39,139 nt of DNA from Listeria fleischmannii subsp. fleischmannii LU2006-1 (GCF_000344175.1 NZ_ALWW01000028.1:1-39139), one strand, 5' to 3'; counted from the first letter of the stretch, positions 17,512 to 27,205 are shown. Numbers and translations are program-made. The notes: a model not told the origin generated them from the letters alone.

Positions 17512-18411
17512 TCAATCAGCCATAATTTTTTCGATTAAATCTGGATCAAACTTCTGATTTCGAAGCATTTCGATTTCAAATCGGTAAGGTGGCTTTTTAT
17601 TATTTTTATCTTCTCCTACATAAGGTGTTTCTAGAATTTTAGGAACAGACATTAAATTGGGGTGATGTACGATATAGTTTAGCGCGTCAAAACCAATATG
17701 TCCAAAACCAATATTCGCGTGACGGTCTTTATGTGCCCCACAAACATTTTTGCTGTCATTAATGTGAAGCACTTTTAGACGATCTACACCAATAATTTTA
17801 TCAAATTCATTTAATACCCCATCAAAATCATTCACAATATCATAACCCGCATCATGCGTATGACAAGTATCAAAAGTGACCGATAAACGTTCATTATGTG
17901 TGACTCCGTCTATAATTTGTGCAATTTCATCAAAAGAACGACCGATTTCCGTCCCTTTTCCAGCCATTGTTTCAAGCGCGATTTGAACATCAACTTTTGG
18001 ATCGATGGCCTCATTTAACCCTTTAATAATTTGCTTAATACCCACTTCAGCACCTTCGCCGACGTGTGCCCCCGGATGAAGCACAATCTGTTTAGCAGAA
18101 AGAGCTGCTGTCCGTTCGATTTCTTGACGTAAGAAACTCACGCCAAGTTCAAACGTTTCAGGTTTTACGGCATTTCCAATATTGATGATATACGGAGCAT
18201 GAACCACAATATCTTGCATATGATGTTCCGCCATATGGGTAAGTCCAGCTTCGATATTTAATTCTTCAATCGGTTTACGTCTAGTATTTTGCGGCGCCCC
18301 AGTATAAATCATAAAGGTGTTGGCATTATAAGATGCGGCTTCTTCACTTGCTCCTAGCAACATTTTTTTACCATTCATCGAAACGTGTGAACCAATTTTT
18401 AAATTGCTCAT
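17512..18411 (-). CDS. nfo: Endonuclease IV
   Basis: This AP endonuclease of base-excision repair has a TIM barrel with three zinc ions. It has 299 residues, slightly longer than the E. coli enzyme. Zinc-ligand segments are clear: [52 protein letters not shown], and [13 protein letters not shown]. Start ATG 18411 overlaps the stop of cshB by 4 bases (ATGA type), so the two are coupled. Confidence 0.96.
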   Translation of the reverse strand: MSNLKIGSHVSMNGKKMLLGASEEAASYNANTFMIYTGAPQNTRRKPIEELNIEAGLTHMAEHHMQDIVVHAPYIINIGNAVKPETFELGVSFLRQEIERTAALSAKQIVLHPGAHVGEGAEVGIKQIIKGLNEAIDPKVDVQIALETMAGKGTEIGRSFDEIAQIIDGVTHNERLSVTFDTCHTHDAGYDIVNDFDGVLNEFDKIIGVDRLKVLHINDSKNVCGAHKDRHANIGFGHIGFDALNYIVHHPNLMSVPKILETPYVGEDKNNKKPPYRFEIEMLRNQKFDPDLIEKIMAD

Positions 18412-19730
18412 TTTTTCCCTCGATTCTTTTTACGATTTTCACGGCGTTTTATTTCCGCCATTTTATAATTAATTTTCTTTTTATAACCAGGCTTACGTTT
18501 TTGTTTCGCTTTTTTACGCATGCCGATTTCACGTGGATCTGCTGCTTCTCGCTTAGCTTCCCGTTTAGCGCGTTTGTTTCGATCTTGAATTTCAACAAAC
18601 TCACCCTTCTTAAGTTCCACATGCTTAAAAATAATCCCTAGTTTTTCTAACTGGTTTAAGCGATCCTCATCAGACGGTTCAAAAATCGTAAGCGCAATAC
18701 CCGAATGACCAGCACGACCTGTTCGTCCGGTGCGGTGAATGTAAAAGTCATTGTCATCTGGAAGTTCATAATTAATGACATGGCTAATTCCCTGAATATC
18801 AATTCCTCTTGCAGCTAAGTCCGTTGCCACAATATACTGGTAATCCATATTTTCAATAGCTTTCATTGTGCGTTTACGTTCACGTGGATTAACATCCCCG
18901 TGAATCTTAGCCACTTTTAAACCGCGACTAACAAGGCCCGCATGCACCTCATCTGCAGTTTGCTTCGTATTGGTAAAGACAATAGCGAGAAACGGTTGAA
19001 ACGTAACAAGACAGTCTTTTAATAAATCCAATTTATTTTTACTTTTTGCCGCAATTAATTCATGTGTGACCGATTTTGATGCAACTACGTTTGGCGTAAT
19101 ATGTTCATAACGCGGATTTTCCATATATTTTTTTAAAAAAGGCTTTAATTTTTGTGGTATGGTAGCGGAAAATACAAGCATCTGCAGCTCTGGAGGCATT
19201 TTCCCAGCAATTTGGTCGACATCATTTAAAAAGCCCATATCCAGTGTCATGTCGGCTTCATCAATCACTAATACACTTGCTGTATAAACTTGTAAAGCAT
19301 TTTCACGAATCATATCATGGATACGTCCAGGCGTTCCTACTACAATTTGTGGCTGTTTTTTCAACTTTTCAATGGCGCGTTTTTTATCCGTACCACCAAT
19401 GATAAGCTGTGTGCTAATTTCATTTTCGCTATATTTCGTAATTTTTTTAACTTCATTATAAATTTGCGTAGCTAATTCACGACTTGGCGCTGTGATAACA
19501 GCCTGAACAGTTGCTTTCTCGGGATTTAATTTTTCAATAATAGGCAGTAAAAAAGTATGTGTTTTTCCCGTTCCTGTTTGTGATTGCCCAATAATACTTT
19601 CCCCGCGCATAACGCCTGGAATTAGCTTTTGTTGTACTTCAGTTGGCTCATAAAAACCTAATTTTTCAATCGCAACGTTGATAAAAGGTTGAAAACCAAA
19701 TTGTTCAAACCTTGTTTTTTTCATATTCAT
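18408..19730 (-). CDS. cshB: DEAD-box RNA helicase (CshB type)
   Basis: This ATP-dependent RNA helicase probably acts in cold adaptation, ribosome assembly or RNA decay. The 440-residue protein has all the motifs in order: Q-motif region [24 protein letters not shown] (as SQTGTGKTH), Ia PSRELA, Ib GTPGR, II DEAD in [41 protein letters not shown] very basic C-terminal tail (last 60 residues, rich in Lys and Arg) would bind RNA. Start: ATG 19730 has GGAG 7 nt upstream; ATG 19733 is the alternative and gives one more residue. It leads the cshB-nfo-ppaC transcript, with an extended -10 promoter upstream. Confidence 0.93.
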   Translation of the reverse strand: MNMKKTRFEQFGFQPFINVAIEKLGFYEPTEVQQKLIPGVMRGESIIGQSQTGTGKTHTFLLPIIEKLNPEKATVQAVITAPSRELATQIYNEVKKITKYSENEISTQLIIGGTDKKRAIEKLKKQPQIVVGTPGRIHDMIRENALQVYTASVLVIDEADMTLDMGFLNDVDQIAGKMPPELQMLVFSATIPQKLKPFLKKYMENPRYEHITPNVVASKSVTHELIAAKSKNKLDLLKDCLVTFQPFLAIVFTNTKQTADEVHAGLVSRGLKVAKIHGDVNPRERKRTMKAIENMDYQYIVATDLAARGIDIQGISHVINYELPDDNDFYIHRTGRTGRAGHSGIALTIFEPSDEDRLNQLEKLGIIFKHVELKKGEFVEIQDRNKRAKREAKREAADPREIGMRKKAKQKRKPGYKKKINYKMAEIKRRENRKKNRGKK

Positions 19731-19759
19731 CATTTCACTCCGTTTCAGTTCCTTGTGCC

Positions 19760-19768
19760 ATTATACCA
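19760..19768 (-). promoter_or_regulatory. Extended -10 promoter for cshB-nfo-ppaC
   Basis: The minus strand reads TGGTATAAT, a perfect -10 with the TGn extension, about 30 nt before cshB. The -35 region is poor, as allowed with an extended -10. Confidence 0.65.
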
Positions 19769-19838
19769 TCTACAGCGCATGACCGCGACAAAAAAAATAT
19801 AGAAAAAGCCATTCTAGCAAAAAAAAAAGATTCTTCGT

Positions 19839-19844
19839 TATAAT
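19839..19844 (+). promoter_or_regulatory. -10 element for ispH
   Basis: A consensus TATAAT lies 40 nt before the ispH start; it is preceded by a run of A and no clear -35. It is divergent from the cshB promoter. Confidence 0.5.
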
Positions 19845-19883
19845 AGAATGAGAACTTGCTTCAATTTAGGAGGAAACAGAGGA

Positions 19884-20879
19884 ATGGAAATTATCAAAAT
19901 CAGCCCTCGTGGTTATTGCTACGGCGTTGTTGATGCGATGGTTATCGCTAAAAATGCCGCACTTGATCCAAATTTACCAAGACCTATTCATATTTTAGGT
20001 ATGATTGTTCATAATAAACATGTGACAGACGCTTTTGAAGAAGTTGGGATTTTTACAGTAGACGGAGAAAATCGTGAAGCAATCCTCGAAAAAATTGACT
20101 CAGGAACGGTTATTTTTACCGCTCACGGCACTTCTCCTCGTGTGAAAGAAATCGCAAAAGAAAAAGGACTTGTGACGATTGATGCCACTTGTCCGGATGT
20201 TATGCGCACCTATGACCTCATTTTAGAGAAAAAAGAAGAAGGGTATCATGTCATCTATATTGGCAAAAAAGGACATCCTGAACCAGAAGGCGCATACGGG
20301 ACAGCCCCCGATATTGTCCACTTAGTCGAAACAGAGGCCGATGTGGATGCATTAAATATCTCCTCTGAAAAGATTTTTGTGACCAATCAAACTACCATGA
20401 GTCAGTGGGATGTTCTTGATTTAATGGATTATATTAAGCTCCGTTATCCGCAAGCTGAAAATCATAAGGAGATTTGTATGGCTACTCAAACGCGCCAAGA
20501 GGCCGTTGCTGAACAGGCTGTTGGTGCAGATGTCACAATCGTTGTCGGTGACCCTAGAAGTAATAATACTAATCGATTGGCTCAAGTATCCATTGAAAAA
20601 GCTGGCGTTCCAGCACATCGCATAGCGGATATTCGCGAACTTGATTTAGAGTGGATTAAAAATGCTAAAAAAGTCGCTTTAACAGCTGGCGCAAGCACGC
20701 CAACGCATATTATTCGTGAAGTTTTAGTTTTTTTAGATCAATATGACCCAGAAAACCCTGACACATGGGAAAAACATCATCAAATAAGCGCAGAAGCTAT
20801 TTTGCCTCGTGCTAAAAAGAAAAACATGGAAGAAAAACGCCGAGCTAGACTCGAACATTTAAAAAATGGCGGACGTTAA
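19884..20879 (+). CDS. ispH: 4-hydroxy-3-methylbut-2-enyl diphosphate reductase (LytB)
   Basis: IspH is the last enzyme of the MEP pathway; it reduces HMBPP to IPP and DMAPP using an Fe-S cluster. The protein has 331 residues from ATG 19884 ([14 protein letters not shown]). An earlier in-frame ATG at 19848 adds 12 residues but has no ribosome site, whereas AGGAGG lies 10 nt before 19884. The three cluster Cys are seen in RGYCYGVV (Cys12), DATCPDV and EICMATQ. Other family features are [40 protein letters not shown] and TAGASTPT. The gene is single and followed by a hairpin. Confidence 0.96.
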   Translation: MEIIKISPRGYCYGVVDAMVIAKNAALDPNLPRPIHILGMIVHNKHVTDAFEEVGIFTVDGENREAILEKIDSGTVIFTAHGTSPRVKEIAKEKGLVTIDATCPDVMRTYDLILEKKEEGYHVIYIGKKGHPEPEGAYGTAPDIVHLVETEADVDALNISSEKIFVTNQTTMSQWDVLDLMDYIKLRYPQAENHKEICMATQTRQEAVAEQAVGADVTIVVGDPRSNNTNRLAQVSIEKAGVPAHRIADIRELDLEWIKNAKKVALTAGASTPTHIIREVLVFLDQYDPENPDTWEKHHQISAEAILPRAKKKNMEEKRRARLEHLKNGGR

Positions 20880-20880
20880 A

Positions 20881-20911
20881 AAGTGATTGGGGAGTTTCCC
20901 CAATCGCTTTT
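20881..20911 (+). terminator. Terminator after ispH
   Basis: The stem GATTGGGGA / TTCCCCAATC (20885-20893 with 20896-20905) is extended by A and T flanks and followed by TTTT. The same core recurs at 21093-21112. Confidence 0.85.
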
Positions 20912-20964
20912 AACTTGTAGCAAAACTCAAAGTTTACGCAAAACAAAACACTTCTCAACAAAAT

Positions 20965-21086
20965 CAGACTGCTGACAAATGGTAAGATTCTAGGCAGGGC
21001 CGAGTACCGGAGCGGAGCGTACTTGAGTACGTGAGCACCGGAACGGAAGGTCCGAACGACGAAGATTGCCGTTTGTCAGCAGTCTG
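20965..21086. repeat. 122-bp GC-rich inverted-repeat element, unidentified
   Basis: The ends are a perfect 15-bp inverted repeat: CAGACTGCTGACAAA (20965-20979) with its complement at 21072-21086, extending with mismatches further in. The interior is GC-rich compared with its surroundings. It contains a second palindrome, CGTACT-TG-AGTACG (21018-21031), and two related ACCGGA-type segments flanking it (21006-21011 and 21037-21042). I see no open reading frame, tRNA fold or transposase. It could be a small non-autonomous mobile repeat, a structured RNA or a boundary hairpin. I cannot name it. Confidence 0.7.
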
Positions 21087-21117
21087 AAAGAGATTGGGGA
21101 GTTTCCCCAATCTCTTT
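21087..21117 (-). terminator. Terminator after kinase gene, twin of ispH terminator
   Basis: A perfect stem of about 14 bp (21087-21100 with 21103-21117) begins at the stop codon of the minus-strand kinase gene and repeats the core of the ispH terminator. The T tract on the minus strand is poor. Confidence 0.7.
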
Positions 21118-21610
21118 ATTTGATTTGTTCTTCAATGATTTTTAACATCATTTCCCTCGTCATTTCATTTGTAAAAGTCAGTTCGTTTGGGGTTCCAAGA
21201 AAATCCCCTTTTTTAAACCAACGCCTTAGTTCTGCCTCCCCGAATTCAAGGGAGGCCTTTTTTGTTTCATGTCTTCTCATTGTTTCCTCAAATGTAAGAT
21301 CAAAATAGCAAACCGTGACATTTCCTTGGAAAAATTGAATGAGGCCTTTTAGCATACGCGCATAAATTTTATTTACGAGAATGCCTTCTAAAATGACATA
21401 ATCCACTCGATTTTTACCATAACAAGCCATTTCATAAATCAAATCAATTGCAAGGTTATCCTGCTCATCCTTAACAAATAGCATTTCTCGCCTGACGACA
21501 TCTTGTGAAATCAGTAGCTTCACACCAGGCAAAGTAGTATTTAAATCATGCGCCAAATTTGTTTTCCCACTGCCTGAGTTACCCCGTAATATAATTAATC
21601 TCGTTTTCAA
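21116..21610 (-). CDS. P-loop kinase-like protein, function unknown
   Basis: This 164-residue protein has Walker A GNSGSGKTN at residues 10-18, just after a hydrophobic beta strand (RLIILR). It resembles small nucleoside/sugar kinases and zeta-toxin-like kinases. A probable lid/base region follows (FDLTFEETMRRHETK). SQDVVRRE at about residue 38 is where these kinases place a catalytic Asp. I cannot assign a substrate. No antitoxin-like partner is adjacent, so a toxin role is unlikely. Start is ATG 21610, 9 nt after the yqfO stop, so it is probably the last gene of trmK-yqfO-kinase. Confidence 0.75.
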   Translation of the reverse strand: MKTRLIILRGNSGSGKTNLAHDLNTTLPGVKLLISQDVVRREMLFVKDEQDNLAIDLIYEMACYGKNRVDYVILEGILVNKIYARMLKGLIQFFQGNVTVCYFDLTFEETMRRHETKKASLEFGEAELRRWFKKGDFLGTPNELTFTNEMTREMMLKIIEEQIK

Positions 21611-21619
21611 AGGATTTAC

Positions 21620-22741
21620 CTATAAAAAAGTAAACGGATCAGTATGGACTTCTGAAACAATAAATTCAGCTTCATATTTTAAATTTTCCGCCCGCTCCTC
21701 AAATACATTTTTCAAATAACTTTTCATGACTTTTTCAATATTGTGACCAGCGTCTATGGTTGGTAAATCTATCGCGAGTAAATCGTGACCCGTATGATAG
21801 TAAATATCACCCGTTACATAAACATCAGCGCCGCTTCGCTTCACATCATGAATAAATTTATTCCCATCCCCGCCAATAATCGCCACTTTTTTTACTATTT
21901 TAGACGGGTCTCCAATGAAACGTACGTGATCAATCGCAAGCGCGCCTTTTAAATCCTCGATGAATGCTTCGATGCTTTTTTCTTTTTTAAGGGTGCCAAT
22001 CCGGCCAAGTCCCTTTTGTTCTTTTAAATTTTGAAGATGGATTAAATCAATCGCCGGCTCCTCATACGGATGGGCAATTCGCACAGCTTTTAACACTTTA
22101 TCAGCTACACTATGAGGGACTATCGCCTCTAATTTGACTTCGCCGACAGAGGTTAACTCCCCTTTTTCCCCAATGGTTGGGTTCGCTTTTTTACTTGGTT
22201 TAAATTCTCCCGTTCCATATGTTCGGAAGCTGCATTCCTCGTATTCTGCCCCCAATTTGCCGGCCCCATTTTGCATGAGTGCGAGTCTTACGTGTTCTAC
22301 GCTATCTTCCGGGACGTAAACTGCTATTTTCATATAATTTTCTGTGTGCGTGGGGACAATCCATGTTGTATTTTGAAGCGCGAGAAGTTTTGCTAAAATA
22401 TCGTTAACACCGCCATCAGCAATATCTAAATTTGTGTGCGCGGCATAAACGATAATATCATGTTTAATTAGTTTGCGAATCATTCGGCCTTCCGTAGTTG
22501 TCATATCAATTTTTTTAAGTGGACGAAATAAAAAAGGATGATGGGCGATAATCATATCGACATTTTTACGAACCGCTTCTTCTACTACTTCTTCTAAAAC
22601 ATCTAACGTAAACATGACTTTGCGTACTTTCTTTGATAAATCTCCAATTTGAAGACCTATAGGATCATTTTCCATCGCTAGTTTTTTAGGCGCAATCTCT
22701 TCAAGCATAGCTACAAATTCGTATCCATTTGCTACTTTCAT
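21620..22741 (-). CDS. yqfO: Nif3-like dinuclear metal centre protein
   Basis: This 373-residue protein of the Nif3/YqfO family is often misnamed GTP cyclohydrolase I type 2; the true biochemical role is unsettled. The N-terminal metal half has IIAHHPFLFRPL and YAAHTNLDIADGGVN. The C-terminal half has GGDGNKF, YVTGDIYYHTGHD and DAGHNIE. Between them, about residues 125-230, lies the inserted PII/CutA-like domain typical of the long Gram-positive form. Start ATG 22741 overlaps the trmK stop (ATGA), so the two are translationally coupled, the same pairing as in Bacillus. Confidence 0.9.
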   Translation of the reverse strand: MKVANGYEFVAMLEEIAPKKLAMENDPIGLQIGDLSKKVRKVMFTLDVLEEVVEEAVRKNVDMIIAHHPFLFRPLKKIDMTTTEGRMIRKLIKHDIIVYAAHTNLDIADGGVNDILAKLLALQNTTWIVPTHTENYMKIAVYVPEDSVEHVRLALMQNGAGKLGAEYEECSFRTYGTGEFKPSKKANPTIGEKGELTSVGEVKLEAIVPHSVADKVLKAVRIAHPYEEPAIDLIHLQNLKEQKGLGRIGTLKKEKSIEAFIEDLKGALAIDHVRFIGDPSKIVKKVAIIGGDGNKFIHDVKRSGADVYVTGDIYYHTGHDLLAIDLPTIDAGHNIEKVMKSYLKNVFEERAENLKYEAEFIVSEVHTDPFTFL

Positions 22742-23439
22742 CTCAGCACTTCCTCTACTAAACGTATTTTTTCCGTAAGTTCTGTGATTTTTTCGGTATT
22801 TTGCTCTGTTTCTTGCCCGTGTTGAATGCCATTTACAATGCGAGCCCAGTTTTCTTTTTCATGTAGCCATTTTGCTTGAAAGACTTCATTTTTTTCAAGT
22901 AAAAGAAAAGGACCTAGTAGACGCTCTTTTTCATTATAGGCAATTCTTTCGCTTGTTTTTTCTAAAACAAGAATTTCATAGATTTTATTATCTTCCCTTA
23001 AAATCGTTTCGGAAACTAGTTTAAAATGATGCCCCATCGCCCAGTCACGAATTTGCCAAGCTCCTATATTAGGTTGTAAAATAAGTCGTTCGACTGTTTC
23101 AAGTTTTTCAGGATTCGCTTCTAAAATAGCTCGAATAAGCATGCCACCCATTCCAGCAATGACAATTGTATCAATAGCATCTTCTGCTTCTATAACAGAA
23201 AGGCCATCTCCAAATCGCACATCAATTTGAGCGGTTAATTGGGAATGTTTTACTTGCTCTTTAGCGGATTCAAATGGTCCGCTGGCGACTTCTCCCGCTA
23301 CTGCAAAGCTAGCTTGACCATTTAAGACTGCAAAACACGGTAAATAAGCGTGGTCACTGCCAATATCGGCAATGCGGCTTCCTTTTGGTATGTAATTTGC
23401 CACACATGTGAGGCGCTTGGATAATTTTTGCTCGTTCAT
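22738..23439 (-). CDS. trmK: tRNA (adenine-N1-)-methyltransferase TrmK
   Basis: TrmK methylates A22 of tRNA using S-adenosylmethionine. The 233-residue length is family-like. The SAM site is IADIGSDHAYLPCFAV near residue 22. VIAGMGGMLI and LQPNIGAWQIRDW are also family features. Start is ATG 23439 with GGGAG upstream, right after the sigA terminator. A separate promoter is not obvious, so expression may depend on read-through from sigA. Confidence 0.93.
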   Translation of the reverse strand: MNEQKLSKRLTCVANYIPKGSRIADIGSDHAYLPCFAVLNGQASFAVAGEVASGPFESAKEQVKHSQLTAQIDVRFGDGLSVIEAEDAIDTIVIAGMGGMLIRAILEANPEKLETVERLILQPNIGAWQIRDWAMGHHFKLVSETILREDNKIYEILVLEKTSERIAYNEKERLLGPFLLLEKNEVFQAKWLHEKENWARIVNGIQHGQETEQNTEKITELTEKIRLVEEVLR

Positions 23440-23454
23440 TTTGACACTCCCTAT

Positions 23455-23500
23455 AAAAAGGAGGTCGGAACTAGGCGTAGCAAGCCCAGTCCAAACCTCT
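23455..23500 (-). terminator. Terminator between sigA and trmK
   Basis: Imperfect arms 23461-23476 and 23484-23499 form a GC-rich hairpin, followed on the minus strand by CTTTTTAT. It ends about 15 nt before the trmK start, so it can both stop the dnaG-sigA transcript and limit trmK expression. Confidence 0.75.
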
Positions 23501-23505
23501 TACTT

Positions 23506-24621
23506 TTATTCTAAAAAGTCTTTTAATTGTTTACTTCTACTTGGGTGACGCAGTTTACGAAGTGCTTTTGCCTCGATTTGGCGGATACGTTCACGAGTAA
23601 CCCCAAACACTCGGCCAACTTCTTCTAATGTGCGTGTGCGACCATCGTCTAATCCAAAACGAAGACGCAGTACATTTTCCTCACGATCAGTTAACGTGTC
23701 TAAAACGTCTTCTAACTGTTCTTTTAAGAGTTCATAAGCGGCGTGATCAGACGGTGACGTTGCTTCTTGGTCTTCGATGAAATCACCTAAGTGCGAATCA
23801 TCTTCTTCCCCGATAGGTGTTTCAAGAGAGACAGGTTCTTGGGCAATTTTTAAAATTTCACGAACTTTTTCAGTTGGTAAATCCATTTCTTCTCCAATTT
23901 CTTCTGGAGATGGATCACGTCCTAAATCTTGAAGTAACGAACGTTGTACGCGAATTAATTTATTGATGGTTTCCACCATATGCACGGGAATACGAATCGT
24001 ACGCGCCTGGTCAGCGATAGCACGGGTAATAGCTTGTCTAATCCACCAAGTGGCATACGTACTGAACTTAAATCCTTTGTTAAAGTCAAACTTTTCAACG
24101 GCTTTCATTAAGCCCATGTTTCCTTCTTGAATCAAATCAAGGAAAAGCATGCCACGCCCAACATAACGTTTTGCAATACTAACAACTAGTCGCAAATTGG
24201 CTTCTGCAAGCCGGCCTTTTGCTTCTATATCACCCGCTTCAATACGTTTAGCAAGAGCGATTTCTTCATCCGCAGATAATAAGTCCACTCGACCTATTTC
24301 TTTTAAATACATACGAACAGGGTCGTTAATTTTAACGCCAGGAGGAACGCTCATATCCGTAAGATCGAACTCTTCAGTTTCTTCTTTTACGAGTTCCGTT
24401 TCATCTGGATCCGCATCTTCATCATCGTCCACTACTTCGATTCCAGATTCCCCTAGTTGCTCTAGGTATTCATCCATTTGTTCGGATTCTAATGTGAAGG
24501 GAGCTAATCTAGTAGCTACTTGGCTGTAAGTTAAAATACCTGTCTTCTTACCTTCTTCAACAAGACCTTCTTTGGCTTGTTCAATTGTTTCTTGTTTTAA
24601 TTCTTGCGCTTTTTCACTCAT
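23506..24621 (-). CDS. sigA: Primary sigma factor SigA (RpoD)
   Basis: This is the housekeeping sigma subunit of RNA polymerase, 371 residues from ATG 24621 ([11 protein letters not shown]), with GGAGGAGG about 9 nt upstream. The open frame extends 20 codons further but that part is not conserved. Domains run in order. The N-terminal region 1.1 shows [12 protein letters not shown], and an acidic linker ([10 protein letters not shown]) lies near 60. Region 1.2 shows [16 protein letters not shown]. Region 2 shows [17 protein letters not shown] and [17 protein letters not shown], the -10 recognition part. Region 3 and region 4.2 ([21 protein letters not shown], the -35 recognition helix-turn-helix) follow. 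It sits 69 nt after dnaG, the conserved macromolecular-synthesis pair. Confidence 0.97.
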   Translation of the reverse strand: MSEKAQELKQETIEQAKEGLVEEGKKTGILTYSQVATRLAPFTLESEQMDEYLEQLGESGIEVVDDDEDADPDETELVKEETEEFDLTDMSVPPGVKINDPVRMYLKEIGRVDLLSADEEIALAKRIEAGDIEAKGRLAEANLRLVVSIAKRYVGRGMLFLDLIQEGNMGLMKAVEKFDFNKGFKFSTYATWWIRQAITRAIADQARTIRIPVHMVETINKLIRVQRSLLQDLGRDPSPEEIGEEMDLPTEKVREILKIAQEPVSLETPIGEEDDSHLGDFIEDQEATSPSDHAAYELLKEQLEDVLDTLTDREENVLRLRFGLDDGRTRTLEEVGRVFGVTRERIRQIEAKALRKLRHPSRSKQLKDFLE

Positions 24622-24690
24622 ACTGCCTGTTTCCTCCTCCCAAAATACCGCGTGACGACTATACTTAGTCATTACCATCATTTTGCGGTT

Positions 24691-26580
24691 TTAAAACGTT
24701 TCATCATCTGCGAAATCGTAGTCCTTGTTCGCGAGACTCTTTCGAAGTAAGATAACCTCCGTTGATGCTTTTATTGCTCCTTCGTGATCTTGCAGGCGCA
24801 TCTTTTCATGCACTTCTTGTTCCTTTTGTTTAATTTTTATTTCAAGACGATATTTTTTCATGCTTAAAATATAGTCAGAATAAGCTTCCATTGTTTGTTC
24901 TTCAGGTGATTCTATCATTTCAAGACTTGATACAACATTTTTCAAACGCATGTCTGTTAAATAATCCATAAAGCGTGATGCACTTGCTTCATTTCCATCT
25001 AAATAGTAGGCAATCAAATGGGTATAAAGAGCTTGAAAATCATCATTGTAAAAACGGCTACTTTCTAAAAGTTGATGAATTTGACTAAAAGCATCTTGGT
25101 TTTCAATCATGGCCTTCATCAAATGTTGTTCGGCAACGAAATGTGCCTCACGTCTGCCCTTTTCTTTTGGCATAGTTTGAAAATCATCAAAGCTTTCATC
25201 CGGTGGCGGTAACATATTGGAAAAATCATGCGACTCTGTAACACGCGACTTTTGACGCGATAATTCTTGCACCGCGCGCTGCAGTTGCTCTTTTAACGTT
25301 GGAATTGTAATATCAAATTCATCAGAAAGTTGCTTTAAATATAATTCTCGCTCCACAGCCTGATCAATTTTACCGATTTCAAAGAGGGCCTCGTCAATGT
25401 ACGCTAAACGCTCTGTGTCATTTGCCATATTTCGTTTTCGGCTTAAATAGTACAATTTGAAAGCGGTCCAGGTCTGCCTTTCATGCGTATAAAACGTTTG
25501 AAATTTATCTGCCCCGTAAGTTCTGATATATTCATCTGGATCCTTACCACTTGGTAGACTGAGAACATAAATTTCAATCTTAGCTTGTGCAAGTAAACTC
25601 CCCGCTTTAAAAGCGGCCTCAATTCCAGCACTGTCGCCGTCGTAACAAATAACAGCACGATTTGCCACACGTTTAATTAGCCCAATGTGCTCTTCCGTCA
25701 AACTTGTCCCCATCGAGGCAATACCATTTAACAGACCTGCTTCGCTGACCGAAATAACGTCCATAAAGCCTTCTAAAAGAAGCACTTCCTCATATTTCCG
25801 AATAGACTGACGACCTTCTGAAAAATGATATAAAAGCTTTCTTTTGTTAAAAATGGGCGTTTCCGGGCTATTTAAATATTTCGGCCCCTCTTCCTGGTTA
25901 TAAAGCCTCCCTGAAAAGCCGACAAGCTGCCCTCTATCATCCGTAATGGGAAACATAATCCGATTTCTAAAGCGGTCCACGATATCCCCATTATCGCGTT
26001 CTGATAAAAGCCCCGCTGCAACTGCTAAATGTAAATCCAAGTCGCGTTTTTCAAAAAACGAAGTTATCGTAGCATGGTGATTAGGCGCAAAACCAATTTG
26101 GAAAGTTTGAATTAATTCCTCACTCATTCCACGTTCTTTCAAATAATTTAACGCTTCAAGACCTTCTTCTGTTTCAAGCAACAAATAGTGATATAATTTT
26201 GCAGCAAGCTGATGCATTTCTATCATTTTATGCGTTTCGCTAGTTTCTTTTGGCACAGCAGCTGAGTCATCGCTTGCAAGTTGCGGAAGTTCCACATCAA
26301 GATGGCTTAATTCAGCCACTTTATGGACTGCCTCCGTAAACGTTAAATGATCATGCTCCATTAAAAAGGAAAATACATTGCCTCCTTTTCCACATCCAAA
26401 GCAGTGAAAAATTTGTTTCTCAGGTGAAACAGAAAAAGATGGTGTTTTTTCCCCGTGAAAAGGACATAAACCAATGTAGTTTCGTCCTTGTTTTTTAAGT
26501 TGTACATAATGACCAATAATATCGACAATATCCGTCTGATTCCGAATGCGGTCAATCGTTTCTTCAGGAATCCTTCTCAT
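24691..26580 (-). CDS. dnaG: DNA primase
   Basis: Primase makes RNA primers for chromosome replication with the DnaB/DnaC-type helicase. The 629-residue protein has an N-terminal CHC2 zinc finger (CPFHGEKTPSF then IFHCFGCGKGGN, about residues 39-65). The RNA polymerase core follows, with the Toprim motif (LLEGFMDVI and CYDGDSAG, about residues 262-315), then a variable C-terminal helicase-binding domain. Start ATG 26580 overlaps the last 17 bases of yqxD. The ribosome site is weak (GGAG about 16 nt upstream), so translation is probably coupled to yqxD. Confidence 0.96.
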   Translation of the reverse strand: MRRIPEETIDRIRNQTDIVDIIGHYVQLKKQGRNYIGLCPFHGEKTPSFSVSPEKQIFHCFGCGKGGNVFSFLMEHDHLTFTEAVHKVAELSHLDVELPQLASDDSAAVPKETSETHKMIEMHQLAAKLYHYLLLETEEGLEALNYLKERGMSEELIQTFQIGFAPNHHATITSFFEKRDLDLHLAVAAGLLSERDNGDIVDRFRNRIMFPITDDRGQLVGFSGRLYNQEEGPKYLNSPETPIFNKRKLLYHFSEGRQSIRKYEEVLLLEGFMDVISVSEAGLLNGIASMGTSLTEEHIGLIKRVANRAVICYDGDSAGIEAAFKAGSLLAQAKIEIYVLSLPSGKDPDEYIRTYGADKFQTFYTHERQTWTAFKLYYLSRKRNMANDTERLAYIDEALFEIGKIDQAVERELYLKQLSDEFDITIPTLKEQLQRAVQELSRQKSRVTESHDFSNMLPPPDESFDDFQTMPKEKGRREAHFVAEQHLMKAMIENQDAFSQIHQLLESSRFYNDDFQALYTHLIAYYLDGNEASASRFMDYLTDMRLKNVVSSLEMIESPEEQTMEAYSDYILSMKKYRLEIKIKQKEQEVHEKMRLQDHEGAIKASTEVILLRKSLANKDYDFADDETF

Positions 26581-27034
26581 TTTTTATCGTCATCTCCACT
26601 TTATTTTCTAAAAAATCGTGAACATTTTGGTAAAAACGATTGCGGTCTTGGTCTGTCATCGCTTTTGGTCCTTTGCTATACTTGCCAAGTTTGCGCTCTT
26701 TACGCCGGTCATTTCGCTGCTCAAGCATCATGGTCATTCGTTCTTCTAAATAAAGTTCCCCGCGATTTGAAAAAACATCACATTTTGCAAGCAACATACT
26801 AGAAAGTCCAATATCTTGAGTCACAACTAAATCGCCTTTTTGAGCTAAATTGACAATTCGAATATCAGCTGATTCTTTTTCCGTGTCAACATAAATCCAA
26901 GTTTCATCTGTCACGGCGCTTCTAAAATGATTATAAGAAGCTACATATAAAACTTCCAGTTGAAATTCTTTCGCAAGCTGATTAATCTCTGCCTTAACGG
27001 GACATGCATCTGCATCCACAATAATTTTAGGCAA
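26564..27034 (-). CDS. yqxD: YaiI/YqxD family (UPF0178) protein
   Basis: This 156-residue protein is of the YaiI/YqxD family, a PIN-like fold of unproven function. Family features are the opening IIVDADACPVK, the segment VVTQDIGLSSMLL, SNRGELY and a basic helix RRKERKLGKYSKGPK. Start is ATG 27034 with AAGGAGG upstream. It is the first gene of yqxD-dnaG-sigA, driven by a strong sigma-A promoter 90-120 nt upstream, as in Bacillus. Confidence 0.92.
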   Translation of the reverse strand: MPKIIVDADACPVKAEINQLAKEFQLEVLYVASYNHFRSAVTDETWIYVDTEKESADIRIVNLAQKGDLVVTQDIGLSSMLLAKCDVFSNRGELYLEERMTMMLEQRNDRRKERKLGKYSKGPKAMTDQDRNRFYQNVHDFLENKVEMTIKNEKDS

Positions 27035-27124
27035 ACGAGTTCCTCCTTTATAGCTTTTGACAAACGAAAAAACGAGCTAAAAACCCGTTTTATACGTCAC
27101 AATTTTACGTAGCCGCAAAATTGC

Positions 27125-27153
27125 ATTATACGCGTTTTCTTTTTTATTTTCAA
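27125..27153 (-). promoter_or_regulatory. Sigma-A promoter of yqxD-dnaG-sigA
   Basis: The minus strand reads TTGAAA (27148-27153), a 17-nt spacer, and the consensus TATAAT (27125-27130). The leader is about 85 nt long and contains a weak AAAACG/CGTTTT stem. Confidence 0.85.
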
Positions 27154-27205
27154 GCTGAAAAGTGCGTATACTATATATATTCGCCGTAAAAATTAAAATT
27201 CCTTC

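Noticed and set aside
21116-21610. Zeta toxin of a toxin-antitoxin pair
   Set aside because: No epsilon-like small gene adjoins it, and it sits in a housekeeping transcript.
27060-27095. Attenuator hairpin in the yqxD leader
   Set aside because: Only a 6-bp A/T-rich AAAACG/CGTTTT stem with an 11-nt loop; too weak to call.
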